The position numbers and the translations under genes are program-made. A DNA stretch of 42,493 nt from a virus. How positions within the stretch are numbered: position 1 is the first letter of the stretch; each line of letters opens with the position of its first letter. The notes beneath the pieces were generated by a model. The model saw only the letters and a program-made list of their open reading frames with translations, made no database searches and was not told where the DNA came from. Below, in pieces: positions 1 through 6,760 of this stretch. The stretch lies in the IMG/VR virus record IMGVR_UViG_3300047564_001448, positions 1 to 42,493 of that record; one strand, written 5' to 3'.

Positions 1-455
1 TAATTGGACCAACTCCTTGGTGGCAAGCAACTATAGTTGCTGTGTGTCCAGTAGGAACCACATTACCTGATGGAAGTAGAATCATTTGTAAAGCTGGAGG
101 AACCGCCTGGATTGTTGCTCCATCATCAACTCAAGTAGGTCAAACTTGGAACAGTACCACAAACACTCTAGTGGGTAATAAACCCTGCGTATGTGATTGG
201 CCGACCTTATGTGCCCGAATGATTTCTTGTGGTTTTAATCCTGCCGACTGGTTTGTTCCTTCTAGTTGTCAACTAAACAATCCAGGCTACATCTGCAGAA
301 CCCGATGGGACTGCTTCGCCAGCGCCACGTATTGGTCTTCTACGGAGGTTAATGCTGCGTGTGGTTGCCTCCAGTACTTAAGCACTGGCAACTTCAACAT
401 CTGCCCTAAGACGGGCACGCGCTGTGTCCGAGCCTTCCGGTGCGTGACTTATTGA
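1..455 (+). CDS. Hypervariable lectin-like (DUF1566-type) protein, copy 1, 5' truncated by window edge
   Basis: The frame is open to the left edge, and the first visible residues (IGPTPWW) match the N-terminal part of the paralogue at 2966, so the gene starts just upstream; the GTG at 42 is internal. The body carries the DUF1566/Lcl-type pattern: a DWFVPS block, YWSSTE, then a C-terminal VRAFR. Such domains have a C-type-lectin-like fold in characterised relatives. The protein is rich in Cys, unusual for a cytoplasmic phage protein. The first two thirds differ from copy 2 mainly at third codon positions, whereas the stretch before the C-terminus differs mainly at positions 1 and 2. Likely a displayed adhesin or tail-tip protein; function is inferred, not recognised from a named phage gene. 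Confidence 0.75.
   Translation, partial: IGPTPWWQATIVAVCPVGTTLPDGSRIICKAGGTAWIVAPSSTQVGQTWNSTTNTLVGNKPCVCDWPTLCARMISCGFNPADWFVPSSCQLNNPGYICRTRWDCFASATYWSSTEVNAACGCLQYLSTGNFNICPKTGTRCVRAFRCVTY
348..422 (+). repeat. Hypervariable core of copy 1 (candidate DGR variable region VR1)
   Basis: These 25 codons lie between the invariant YWSSTE block and the invariant C-terminal anchor. Aligned without gaps to 3341-3415, I count 24 differences at codon positions 1 and 2 and only 2 at position 3. All 24 are compatible with an adenine at that position in a common template. This is what adenine-directed mutagenic retrohoming leaves; ordinary divergence gives the reverse pattern. Confidence 0.6.
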
Positions 456-462
456 AACTTGA
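423..462 (+). repeat. Conserved 3' anchor of copy 1 (IMH-like)
   Basis: This 40-nt block matches 3416-3455 at 39 of 40 positions. It encodes CVRAFRCVTY plus stop and continues 7 nt beyond the stop codon. Its first half is GC-rich. Position and composition fit the initiation-of-mutagenic-homing site that ends a DGR variable region. A small inverted repeat (TTGAAG/CTTCAA, 473-486) follows; whether it is relevant is unclear. Confidence 0.5.
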
Positions 463-531
463 CGATTTATCATTGAAGAACTTCAAATATACAGAGACGC
501 ACAAGAACTCAAAACTCATAAGATAAATATT

Positions 532-539
532 TCCGATTC
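532..539 (+). promoter_or_regulatory. Candidate T4-type late promoter box
   Basis: GATAAATA, one mismatch from the T4 late consensus TATAAATA, lies 31 nt before the ATG at 571 in the only gap upstream of the oxygenase-sulfotransferase-glycosyltransferase operon. Late boxes of this form are read by phage sigma gp55 with gp33 and the sliding clamp. Confidence 0.5.
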
Positions 540-570
540 AACATCATATCAATAAATTCTGAAATTCATC

Positions 571-1182
571 ATGGAACTTCTACCAATCTTCTCAACTCCC
601 ATCTGGTCATCCGTGTATCCAGACTTTGAGGAACATAAGAACTCATTTCTCACTTGTGTAAGAAACTTCAAAACCAATAATCCTAAAGGAGAGAACAAAT
701 CAAATATTGCTGGCTATCAATCACCATTTACTCTTCAAGGTGAAGAAGAACTGAGACCATTGTTTCAGTATGTCTGCGAAATGGCAATTCAGGCAGTTCA
801 AGACCTAAACTTTATTCCAAGTAATATCTTTCTGACTCACGCTTGGGTTAACTTCAATGACTCTCGTGAGTGTATGAACTCCGAACACGTTCACGGAGAG
901 GTATTCTCAGGAGTCTTTTATCTAAAGGTTCCACCAAACAGTGGAAAGTTGGTTCTGAATAACTCGGCAATGAATCGTCTGTGGGGTGGGTGTTCCCTGA
1001 TTCAAGAGAAGAATCAGTTCACTGGAGAACAAATGAAGATTGAACCAGAAGAAGGAACAATCATTCTATTTCCATCTTATCTTCCTCATTCCGTGGAGAC
1101 CAATTCTCACGATGATGAAAGAATCTCAATTTCTTTCAATCTAATGGTTCTTCCTGAAGGTCAATTTGCCCCACCCCAATGA
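571..1182 (+). CDS. Putative 2OG-Fe(II) oxygenase-like protein
   Basis: The 203-residue protein resembles the TIGR02466-type family of putative 2-oxoglutarate/Fe(II) oxygenases common in cyanophages. Visible features are HVH (residues 106-108) followed by a SGVFYL strand, PHSVE (His173) near the end of the barrel, and Arg184 in RISISFN, a plausible 2-oxoglutarate contact. Such enzymes hydroxylate small molecules, peptides or sugars; the substrate cannot be read here. The gene opens a three-gene operon: its stop overlaps the sulfotransferase start by 4 nt. A late-type box lies 31 nt upstream. The setting between two lectin-like genes suggests modification of virion or glycan components late in infection (inference). 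Confidence 0.7.
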   Translation: MELLPIFSTPIWSSVYPDFEEHKNSFLTCVRNFKTNNPKGENKSNIAGYQSPFTLQGEEELRPLFQYVCEMAIQAVQDLNFIPSNIFLTHAWVNFNDSRECMNSEHVHGEVFSGVFYLKVPPNSGKLVLNNSAMNRLWGGCSLIQEKNQFTGEQMKIEPEEGTIILFPSYLPHSVETNSHDDERISISFNLMVLPEGQFAPPQ

Positions 1183-1997
1183 GGCAATACTACTTTATTT
1201 CCGGACTTCCGAGGTCTGGGTCTACATTGCTTTCTAGTATTCTAAAACAAAATCCAGATTTTTATGCCGACATTTCCTCTCCAGTAGAAGGGCTTTGCAC
1301 GACTTCAATCAATCTTTTGACTGGTTGTGAAAGTAATGCAATCGTCAATGAAGAGAGAAGAATCACACTTCTTCAACATCTTTTTGATGGATTTTATTCT
1401 CACACCAAGGAACCTATTATCTTTGATACTTCTCGTGCCTGGACGAAAAAGACTACTCTTTTGAAGTCACTATTTCCTAAAACTAAAATTCTCTGTTGCG
1501 TAAGAGACATTGTAAACATTCTGAACTCTTTTGAACTTATTTTCAAAAAGAATCCACTTTATACAAACACATTAATTTCCGAAGACCTTTCTCATCACGT
1601 ATTTTCCAGATGTGATGCAATGATGGACAATAAGACCGGAATCGTCACTACGAACTGGTTGAATCTTCAAGAAGGATATTATGCAAATCGTGAGATGATT
1701 TATCTTGTAGAGTATGAAAAACTCTGCGAAAACCCAGAAAAAACAATAAGGAATATCTATGAGTTTTTGGAACTTCCTTATTACTCTCACAACTTTGAGA
1801 ATCTAGAGTATTCCAATGAACTCTTTGATGCCTCTTGTAATCTTTCACATCTTCATACAGTAAAAACCAAGGTTCAAAAAAATACTGCACCAATGATTCT
1901 TCCTCCAGAGATTATTGAGAAGTATTCTTCAGCAAATATGGAGTTCTGGAAAAAGAAATCAAATCATTCTGTTAAAACTTTACTTTCTTATCAATGA
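1179..1997 (+). CDS. Sulfotransferase family protein
   Basis: The N-terminus has the 5'-phosphosulfate-binding loop GLPRSGSTLLSSIL (residues 9-22), the hallmark of PAPS-dependent sulfotransferases, and a 3'-phosphate-type motif CVRDIVNILNSFE beginning near residue 107. DTSRAW (83-88) also fits the family. Length (272) is usual for the soluble sulfotransferase domain. The product should transfer sulfate from PAPS to a hydroxyl or amino group of a sugar, peptide or small molecule. It overlaps both neighbours by 4 nt, so translation is probably coupled to the oxygenase and the glycosyltransferase. The acceptor is unknown; a glycan made by the next gene is one reasonable guess. Confidence 0.85.
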   Translation: MRQYYFISGLPRSGSTLLSSILKQNPDFYADISSPVEGLCTTSINLLTGCESNAIVNEERRITLLQHLFDGFYSHTKEPIIFDTSRAWTKKTTLLKSLFPKTKILCCVRDIVNILNSFELIFKKNPLYTNTLISEDLSHHVFSRCDAMMDNKTGIVTTNWLNLQEGYYANREMIYLVEYEKLCENPEKTIRNIYEFLELPYYSHNFENLEYSNELFDASCNLSHLHTVKTKVQKNTAPMILPPEIIEKYSSANMEFWKKKSNHSVKTLLSYQ

Positions 1998-2944
1998 CAA
2001 CAATCATCACAATTGACGGTGGAATCGGAAGAGCACTGACTGCAATTCCTGCTCTTCTCTATTATGCAAAAAATCACCAAGATTTTTATGTAATGATTCA
2101 CGGATGGGATTTTATGACCTGGGGTCTTTCTGAACTTCAAGAGAGAACCTTCAATCCTGAGACAAAAGGAATCTTTGAAAATTATTTTTGGAATGCAGAC
2201 AAGGTAATTTCACCAGAACCTTATCGTGACCCAGAGTATTATCGGAATGAAATTAATCTAATTCAGGCATTTCATAAGCAAATCAATGATTCCACTGACT
2301 ATGAGAATCTACCACAAAAATATATTCAACTATCAGAATTTGAGATTCTGAAAGGATATCAAATCATTCACGAAGCCAAAGAACTTCAAAAGAAACCCAA
2401 GACAATTGTGATTCAACCTTATGGCAGTACGGCAAATAAGTGCCCTTTAGGTGTTTTTGACCCTACGTTTCGTTCAATTCCTCAGAAGATGTATGAGAAA
2501 CTGATTCAAAAACTTTCAAGGTCATATAATCTAATTTATATGGGTGCCCACGAGTTTCACGATGGAACTACATATAAACCTCAACCCGACCCGAATATGA
2601 GGGAATGGGCTGCCATTATTCAAGCAGCAGATTACTTTATTGGTTGTGACTCTTGCGGTCAGCACTTTGCAAGAGCAGTCGGTCAGAAAGCAAGTGTAGT
2701 GATTGCCGGAACTCATCGGAACAATGTTTCTTATTCGGATGATTTTCACATTATTGAAAGAGAAGCAAAGTATTATTCATCTCCAATGAGAATTTGTGGA
2801 ATGGATAGTTCTCTTGCAACCCGTCTAAATGAAGATAGAATTCGCTTTACTGATGAAGAAATTGAGACTGCTTATGAAGAGATTGTAAAGAGAATTGAGG
2901 GAAATAAGGATAAATCTATAAGTAGGCTCGGTTCGTATAAATAA
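1994..2944 (+). CDS. Glycosyltransferase family 9-like protein
   Basis: The 316-residue protein has the layout of GT-B heptosyltransferase-like (GT9) enzymes. An N-terminal GGIGRALTAIPALLYYAK resembles the GDxxxxTPxL opening. IVIQPYGSTANKCP begins the second Rossmann half, and AADYFIGCDSCGQHFARAVG (about residues 212-231) is the donor-binding block, corresponding to DSGPxHLAxAxG. Gly-Pro in that motif is replaced by Cys-Gly, as in some phage versions. It should transfer a sugar from an activated donor; donor and acceptor are unknown. Last gene of the overlapping trio; its 3' end contains the late promoter of the next gene. Confidence 0.75.
   Translation: MTTIITIDGGIGRALTAIPALLYYAKNHQDFYVMIHGWDFMTWGLSELQERTFNPETKGIFENYFWNADKVISPEPYRDPEYYRNEINLIQAFHKQINDSTDYENLPQKYIQLSEFEILKGYQIIHEAKELQKKPKTIVIQPYGSTANKCPLGVFDPTFRSIPQKMYEKLIQKLSRSYNLIYMGAHEFHDGTTYKPQPDPNMREWAAIIQAADYFIGCDSCGQHFARAVGQKASVVIAGTHRNNVSYSDDFHIIEREAKYYSSPMRICGMDSSLATRLNEDRIRFTDEEIETAYEEIVKRIEGNKDKSISRLGSYK
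2936..2943 (+). promoter_or_regulatory. Late promoter, perfect T4 consensus
   Basis: TATAAATA exactly matches the T4 late promoter, spans the stop codon of the glycosyltransferase gene, and lies 22 nt before the ATG at 2966. It implies that the second hypervariable lectin-like gene is expressed late, with virion genes. Confidence 0.65.
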
Positions 2945-2965
2945 TTAAAAAATTCTGGAATTCTT

Positions 2966-3448
2966 ATGGGTGTTACAATAGGTCCGGCAGATTGGTGGAT
3001 TACCACTCTAGAATCAATTAATAGTCTTGCGATTGGGTGTCCGGTAGGAACCACATTACCTGATGGCAGCAGAATCATCTGTAAGGCAGGGGGCACCGCC
3101 TGGATTGTTGCTCCATCATCAACTGAAGTAGGTCAAACTTGGAACAGTACCACAACTACTCAAGTTGGCAATAAACCTTGCGTATGCGACTGGCCTACTT
3201 TAAATACGAGGCTGATTAATTGTGGTTTCAATCCTTGCGACTGGTTTGTTCCATCCATCAGCCAACTAAACAATCCAGGCTACGTCTGTAGAACCCGATG
3301 GGACTGTTTCGCCAGCACCTTCTATTGGTCTTCTACGGAGATTAATGCTACGAATGCTTGCTACCAGAGCTTTATCAATGGTTGCATCTGCACCCGCAGT
3401 AAGGCGGCCACGGACTGTGTCCGAGCCTTCCGGTGCGTTACTTATTGA
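2966..3448 (+). CDS. Hypervariable lectin-like (DUF1566-type) protein, copy 2
   Basis: Complete 160-residue paralogue of the protein truncated at the left edge. The start MGVTIGPADWW is supported by the late box 22 nt upstream. Domain order is as in copy 1: CPVGTTLPDGSRI, a long GTAWIVAPSST block, CGFNPCDWFVPS, QLNNPGYVCRTRWDCFAS, YWSSTE, the hypervariable core and the VRAFRCVTY end. In the first ~54 aligned codons after CPVG I count about 16 third-position differences against 3 at positions 1-2, so the scaffold is under purifying selection. The core shows the reverse. Probably a displayed binding protein; late expression and its glycan-enzyme neighbours support a virion surface role (inference). 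Confidence 0.8.
   Translation: MGVTIGPADWWITTLESINSLAIGCPVGTTLPDGSRIICKAGGTAWIVAPSSTEVGQTWNSTTTTQVGNKPCVCDWPTLNTRLINCGFNPCDWFVPSISQLNNPGYVCRTRWDCFASTFYWSSTEINATNACYQSFINGCICTRSKAATDCVRAFRCVTY
3341..3415 (+). repeat. Hypervariable core of copy 2 (candidate DGR variable region VR2)
   Basis: Gap-free counterpart of 348-422. Changed codons include AAT against TGT, TGC against AAC (twice), TAC against CTC, AGC against TAC and GAC against CGC. First and second bases move and third bases stay, as expected if AAY-rich template codons were randomised at A. Confidence 0.6.
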
Positions 3449-3455
3449 AACTTGA
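3416..3455 (+). repeat. Conserved 3' anchor of copy 2 (IMH-like)
   Basis: Matches 423-462 with a single mismatch, running through the stop codon and 7 nt of non-coding sequence. Preservation beyond the stop argues that the DNA itself, not only the peptide, is maintained or was copied. Confidence 0.5.
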
Positions 3456-3490
3456 ACTTTGAAACTTGTATTTTGTAGCGGATTTTTTAA

Positions 3491-3838
3491 ATGAATATCA
3501 ATATTTCTATTGGAGAACTTCTAGACCGTATCAGTATTCTCCAAATAAAATCCCAACACACCTCTAAGGTTCAAGAAGAACTTCAAACTCTAAGAACTCT
3601 TGCAGAATCTAATGATGTCTACAATGATTTTTTCTTAGAATACCTACACGAGGTAAACTCAAAACTCTGGAACATTGAGGATGAACTCAGAATTCACGAA
3701 AAGAAAAAGGACTTTTCAGACACCTTCATCACCAGAGCAAGGCAAGTCTACATATTAAATGATAAGAGAGCCAAAATCAAAAGAGAAATCAATGAGTATT
3801 ACGGCTCAGAGCAACAAGAAGTTAAAATCTACTCTTAA
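3491..3838 (+). CDS. DUF6165-type protein
   Basis: The 115-residue protein opens with ISIGELLDRISILQIK and ends with RARQVYILNDKRAKIKREINEYYGS, matching my memory of the DUF6165 family (ISxGELxDKxTILxIK ... NDKRxxIKxxIN). Predicted mostly helical. The family has no assigned reaction; members often occur beside glycosyltransferases and surface-polysaccharide genes, which agrees with this setting. No clear ribosome site: the leader is T-rich (GGATTTTTTAA). It follows the lectin-like gene by 42 nt and could share its late transcript. Confidence 0.7.
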   Translation: MNINISIGELLDRISILQIKSQHTSKVQEELQTLRTLAESNDVYNDFFLEYLHEVNSKLWNIEDELRIHEKKKDFSDTFITRARQVYILNDKRAKIKREINEYYGSEQQEVKIYS

Positions 3839-3844
3839 AAACAA

Positions 3845-4444
3845 ATGAAACTCTATAGTCCACCCAATTCCGGTCATCCTCAAGAACTACCAGACCGCTG
3901 GGGATTTGAAGACGGAACAGTCAGAACTGACCTTAAAACTCTGAATGATGCTCAACTAAGACAACTCAATTGGTTGGGTCCAATTTACATTCCGGTTGCT
4001 CGGGAATTAGATGAGAATGGCAATGATGTTTTAGAGTCTTATGATTACGATAGAGAAACTCATAAGGCAATCTGGTATCGGGCAGAAAGGCGTTATGTGA
4101 TTGTAGATAAGGATGTAGACGAGGTTCCTTATGATAGTGGAGAGATAGTCATACCAGAGGGACCCCAACCGAACTGGAATGATTTCAGAAGTTCTTTGAT
4201 TTCTTCTGTTGCTCTAAATCAGTTTCTTGGTTCGGCAGTAGGTGTGATTCCTGTTGTTGCTCTTGCTCTTCCGACGATTGTATTAACTGTTGAACGTGAT
4301 GGATTTGATAACTTTGCAACTGCCTGGACTGCTCTTTCTACCGCAATGAACGGTATCCCTGTGGACCTAAAAACAGAACTTATTGCTGATGCAGAAGAGA
4401 ATTCATTGCCTGTAGAGTTTATTAATATTCTTAGAACTCATTAA
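3845..4444 (+). CDS. Conserved cyanophage protein of unknown function
   Basis: The 199-residue protein starts MKLYSPPNSGHPQELPDRW and carries YDYDRETHKAIWYRAERRYVI near residue 70, a pattern I associate with an unassigned cyanophage family. The C-terminal half (from about residue 110) is hydrophobic and Ala/Val-rich, without an obvious signal peptide. It lies 6 nt after the DUF6165 gene, at the end of the adhesin/glycan region. A structural role or a chaperone for a fibre is possible from position only; nothing in the sequence proves it. Confidence 0.6.
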   Translation: MKLYSPPNSGHPQELPDRWGFEDGTVRTDLKTLNDAQLRQLNWLGPIYIPVARELDENGNDVLESYDYDRETHKAIWYRAERRYVIVDKDVDEVPYDSGEIVIPEGPQPNWNDFRSSLISSVALNQFLGSAVGVIPVVALALPTIVLTVERDGFDNFATAWTALSTAMNGIPVDLKTELIADAEENSLPVEFINILRTH

Positions 4445-4482
4445 TTTGGGTGGGCCATAAGAAATCCTAATGGGCTCGGTGG

Positions 4483-4511
4483 TTGACAAGGGGACCTCTG
4501 GGCCTTATGAT
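4483..4511 (+). promoter_or_regulatory. Sigma70-like early promoter P1
   Basis: TTGACA (4483-4488), 17-nt spacer, TATGAT (4506-4511). The start codon at 4536 follows 24 nt later. It separates the late adhesin region from the following early-type genes. Confidence 0.75.
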
Positions 4512-4535
4512 GTGTCTGTAGTTTATTTGAGTCTT

Positions 4536-4874
4536 ATGGAAGTCCCTCAAGAGATTCTTGGCGAGTGGGAGAAGGAATGGTGGAATGAAGTGGAGCCTAA
4601 AGGTGAGATTGATGCCTATGAGTTTTTTGCCAATAAGGGCGCAAAGTGGGCTTATGAGAGGGGTGTAGATGACACATTTGAGACATCCCACGCTTTCATT
4701 GAAGATGCTTTCGGTCCTGATGAGGCCCAACAATATCTTACGGATTATGAGCGGCCAGGACAACAAACTCTCAATGACATTGCCATTAAGATGCTAGAGA
4801 CAATTGAGAGAGACGGTAGGTATCTTCCAGAAATCACTGAAACTATTCGTAAAGCCCTTAAATCCAATGCCTAA
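4536..4874 (+). CDS. Small acidic phage protein, unknown function
   Basis: I start at ATG 4536 (MEVPQEILGEWEKEWW, 112 aa) because the in-frame ATG at 4470 lies upstream of promoter P1 and would not be on its transcript. The product is acidic and aromatic-rich, with FETSHAFIEDAFGPDEAQQY in the middle and a helical C-terminus. I do not recognise the family. Its last 8 nt overlap the ligase gene, so the two are probably co-translated. Confidence 0.6.
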   Translation: MEVPQEILGEWEKEWWNEVEPKGEIDAYEFFANKGAKWAYERGVDDTFETSHAFIEDAFGPDEAQQYLTDYERPGQQTLNDIAIKMLETIERDGRYLPEITETIRKALKSNA

Positions 4875-5739
4875 GATTAAGAAGCCACTTCTTGCCGGGA
4901 ACTTTGACCCGAGCAAGGCCAAGTTCCCCTACATTGCAACACCTAAGATTGATGGAATCCGGTTCCTTATGGTGAATGGTGTTGCCGTCTCAAGAACCTT
5001 CAAGCCCATCAGAAATAAGTACATTCAGGCCCTTCTTTCTCAATATCTACATAATGGAATTGATGGAGAAATCACTTGTGGTGATACTTTCCAAGCATCC
5101 ACATCAGGTGTTATGAGCATTGAAGGGGAGCCCGATTTTAAGGTCTGGATTTTTGATTTTGTCAATGATGACCATACAGAAATTGGCCCCTTTTGTGAAA
5201 GGATTTGGTCTATTCCAGAGTTTTATGCCCCATTTAAATATGAGGTTCTAAGTGGAATCACGGTTCATAATATGGAAGAACTAGAGTCTTATGAGACCCA
5301 GTGCCTTCAAGAGAACTATGAGGGCGTGATGCTCCGGGACCCTTATGGAACTTATAAGTTCGGCCGGTCCACTGTTAATGATAACATTCTTCTAAAGCTC
5401 AAGAGGTTTGAGGATGCCGAAGCAGTACTCATTGATATTGAAGAAAAAATGAGTAATCAGAATGCAGCAGAACTAGATAACTTTGGAAACATTAAACGTT
5501 CTGCATCTCTAGAAGGAATGGTGGGTGCTAATACTGCCGGGACCCTTATTGTTCGCAATGCTGATGGTCAGGTATTTGGCATTGGCTCCGGTTTAAATGA
5601 CCAGCTCCGCGACGAAATCTGGAATAATAAGGACCAGTACATTGGCAAGCTAGTGAAATACAAGTACTTTGCCCACGGTGTAAAGGAGCTTCCTAGGCAC
5701 CCTGTACTCCTAGGATTTCGTGACCCCGACGACTTGTGA
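4867..5739 (+). CDS. ATP-dependent DNA ligase, T7-like
   Basis: The 290-residue protein carries the nucleotidyltransferase motifs in order: motif I TPKIDGIRF with adenylated Lys27, GIDGEIT (motif III, 64-70), VWIFDF (IIIa), YEGVMLRDP (IV) and LLKLKRF (V). A C-terminal OB-fold ends in PRHPVLLGFRDPDD, which recalls the end of T7 ligase (about 359 aa). It seals nicks in duplex DNA during replication and recombination using ATP. The start at MPKIKK (4867) is preferred because it begins the conserved region and overlaps the previous stop; the longer in-frame ATG at 4804 would overlap much more. Confidence 0.88.
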   Translation: MPKIKKPLLAGNFDPSKAKFPYIATPKIDGIRFLMVNGVAVSRTFKPIRNKYIQALLSQYLHNGIDGEITCGDTFQASTSGVMSIEGEPDFKVWIFDFVNDDHTEIGPFCERIWSIPEFYAPFKYEVLSGITVHNMEELESYETQCLQENYEGVMLRDPYGTYKFGRSTVNDNILLKLKRFEDAEAVLIDIEEKMSNQNAAELDNFGNIKRSASLEGMVGANTAGTLIVRNADGQVFGIGSGLNDQLRDEIWNNKDQYIGKLVKYKYFAHGVKELPRHPVLLGFRDPDDL

Positions 5740-5882
5740 TAAGCACAGAAACTCCATATAAGCTAGCAGAAATCATAAGAGACACTTGGCCTCAGCTCTA
5801 CAGACCACCAATGTCCCTTGACAAACCACCAAAAGTGCCCTATGATGACTCGGAGTCTAAGGAGGAAGAATGCAACAAGTAA
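5736..5882 (+). CDS. Possible small protein (48 aa), GTG start
   Basis: A GTG overlaps the ligase stop (GTGA) and opens a 48-codon frame beginning ISTETPYKLAEIIRDTW and ending in an acidic SESKEEECNK. Codon use looks phage-like and the overlap suggests translational coupling. Promoter P2 lies inside it, and the next small gene starts before it ends. No family recognised; it may be only a chance frame. Confidence 0.45.
   Translation: MISTETPYKLAEIIRDTWPQLYRPPMSLDKPPKVPYDDSESKEEECNK
5818..5846 (+). promoter_or_regulatory. Sigma70-like early promoter P2
   Basis: TTGACA (5818-5823), 17-nt spacer, TATGAT (5841-5846), 23 nt before the ATG at 5870, with GGAGG (5861-5865) in between. Confidence 0.75.
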
Positions 5883-5959
5883 ACTGGTTTAATGTCTTGA
5901 TAGATGTATACATTATCTATCTGGGCTTCACCTGGGGCCAACAGCCACCCGAAGAATAA
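5870..5959 (+). CDS. Very small hydrophobic protein (29 aa)
   Basis: ATG with an ideal GGAGG site 4 nt upstream and its own early promoter. The peptide contains WFNVLIDVYIIYLGFTW, a likely membrane-associated helix, then QQPPEE. Promoter, ribosome site and stop followed by a late box make this a credible gene despite its size. Function unknown. Confidence 0.6.
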   Translation: MQQVNWFNVLIDVYIIYLGFTWGQQPPEE

Positions 5960-5962
5960 ATA
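5955..5962 (+). promoter_or_regulatory. Candidate late promoter box before glutaredoxin
   Basis: AATAAATA, one mismatch from T4 consensus, spans the stop of the 29-aa gene and lies 20 nt before the ATG at 5983. Confidence 0.45.
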
Positions 5963-5982
5963 CAAAACATTTACAAAAACCT

Positions 5983-6222
5983 ATGCGATTCACTATCTAC
6001 AGCAAAGAAGGTTGCCCCTATTGCGATAAAGTCAAACAAGTGATGCAACTCACTCAACTAGAACATAAGGTCTACACACTTAATGAGAACTTCACCCGAG
6101 AAGAGTTTTATGCCGAGTTTGGTGAAGGCTCCACATTCCCTCAGGTGATTCTCAATGACACCGAGCATCTTGGTGGATGTGTTGATACCGTAAAGTACCT
6201 TAAGGAGAATAGCATCGTCTAA
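5983..6222 (+). CDS. grx: Glutaredoxin
   Basis: A 79-residue single-domain glutaredoxin with the dithiol active site CPYC (Cys11, Cys14), the cis-Pro loop STFPQV and the GG turn in HLGGCVD. It reduces disulfides with glutathione; in T4-type phages the analogous NrdC donates electrons to ribonucleotide reductase, a likely role here although no nrd gene is in the window. Length is typical of the compact phage form. Its stop and the next start share one base (TAATG). Confidence 0.92.
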   Translation: MRFTIYSKEGCPYCDKVKQVMQLTQLEHKVYTLNENFTREEFYAEFGEGSTFPQVILNDTEHLGGCVDTVKYLKENSIV

Positions 6223-6581
6223 TGGAAAGTACGTTTCACGAAGTCCATTATGATGTTGAGCGAGCCATTGATGCTGCCTTTCAAGGTAAATTCATTCTAA
6301 ACTTCCACTCCTACTTAAGTGTAAAGAAAGCTCTAAGGCGTGATGTCACTTCATTCATTAAGAGCGTCACGAGCAAGAATATTCGGAGCGTCATTAAGGA
6401 CCTTGACATTTACTTAGAGGGTGGAAGCGATGAACTTCACAAACAACTTAGAGAAGCTTATGGTTACTTACCAAAACCACAGGCTCGTAAGATTCGCAAC
6501 TACCTTCAGGGTATCTTAGAGGATGCCGACAAATATGCATGGGACAAAAGACCCGGAAGACGAGCAACCAAAACTAAATAA
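6222..6581 (+). CDS. Conserved phage protein, unknown
   Basis: A 119-residue basic, mostly helical protein (KKALRRDVTSFIKSV, then a LREAYGYLPKPQARKIRNYL segment and a Lys/Arg-rich tail). No catalytic motif is visible; the charge would allow nucleic-acid binding. Start overlaps the glutaredoxin stop, so it is in the same operon. Confidence 0.65.
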   Translation: MESTFHEVHYDVERAIDAAFQGKFILNFHSYLSVKKALRRDVTSFIKSVTSKNIRSVIKDLDIYLEGGSDELHKQLREAYGYLPKPQARKIRNYLQGILEDADKYAWDKRPGRRATKTK

Positions 6582-6750
6582 TGAAACCAGCCTTCACGTA
6601 AACCGTGGATTTGAGCTGATGCTAAGAAAGAATAGACCAAAGGAGGAACCAAAAACATTCCACATTCGTTTTGGGAAAATGGTTTCTCTACTGAAAAGAG
6701 AGTTCCATCTTCACTTTGAGTTCAGTCTGAACATCAAGAAAACCTCTTAG
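6535..6750 (+). CDS. Conserved small phage protein, unknown
   Basis: 71 residues from the ATG at 6535 (MHGTKDPEDEQPKLNNE), overlapping the previous gene by 47 nt; a second in-frame ATG lies at 6523. An AGAGG at 6518-6522 favours the inner start. The C-terminus is basic and aromatic (FHIRFGKMVSLLKREFHLHF). The frame is open to 6750 and followed by a good ribosome site for the next gene. Function unknown. Confidence 0.55.
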   Translation: MHGTKDPEDEQPKLNNETSLHVNRGFELMLRKNRPKEEPKTFHIRFGKMVSLLKREFHLHFEFSLNIKKTS

Positions 6751-6760
6751 GAGAAAGCAA

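Noticed and set aside
42-455. GTG at 42 as true start of the first gene
   Set aside because: The frame stays open to the window edge and the upstream residues IGPTPWW match the paralogue's N-terminus.
303-3448. Explaining the two cores by ordinary positive selection or assembly chimerism alone
   Set aside because: Positive selection does not hold third positions constant while replacing nearly all residues, and a chimera would not give gap-free codon-phased differences. Kept as alternatives to test, not preferred.
4467-4766. 99-codon minus-strand frame opposite the 4536 gene
   Set aside because: It lies antisense to a coding gene with its own promoter and has no recognisable features; typical shadow frame.
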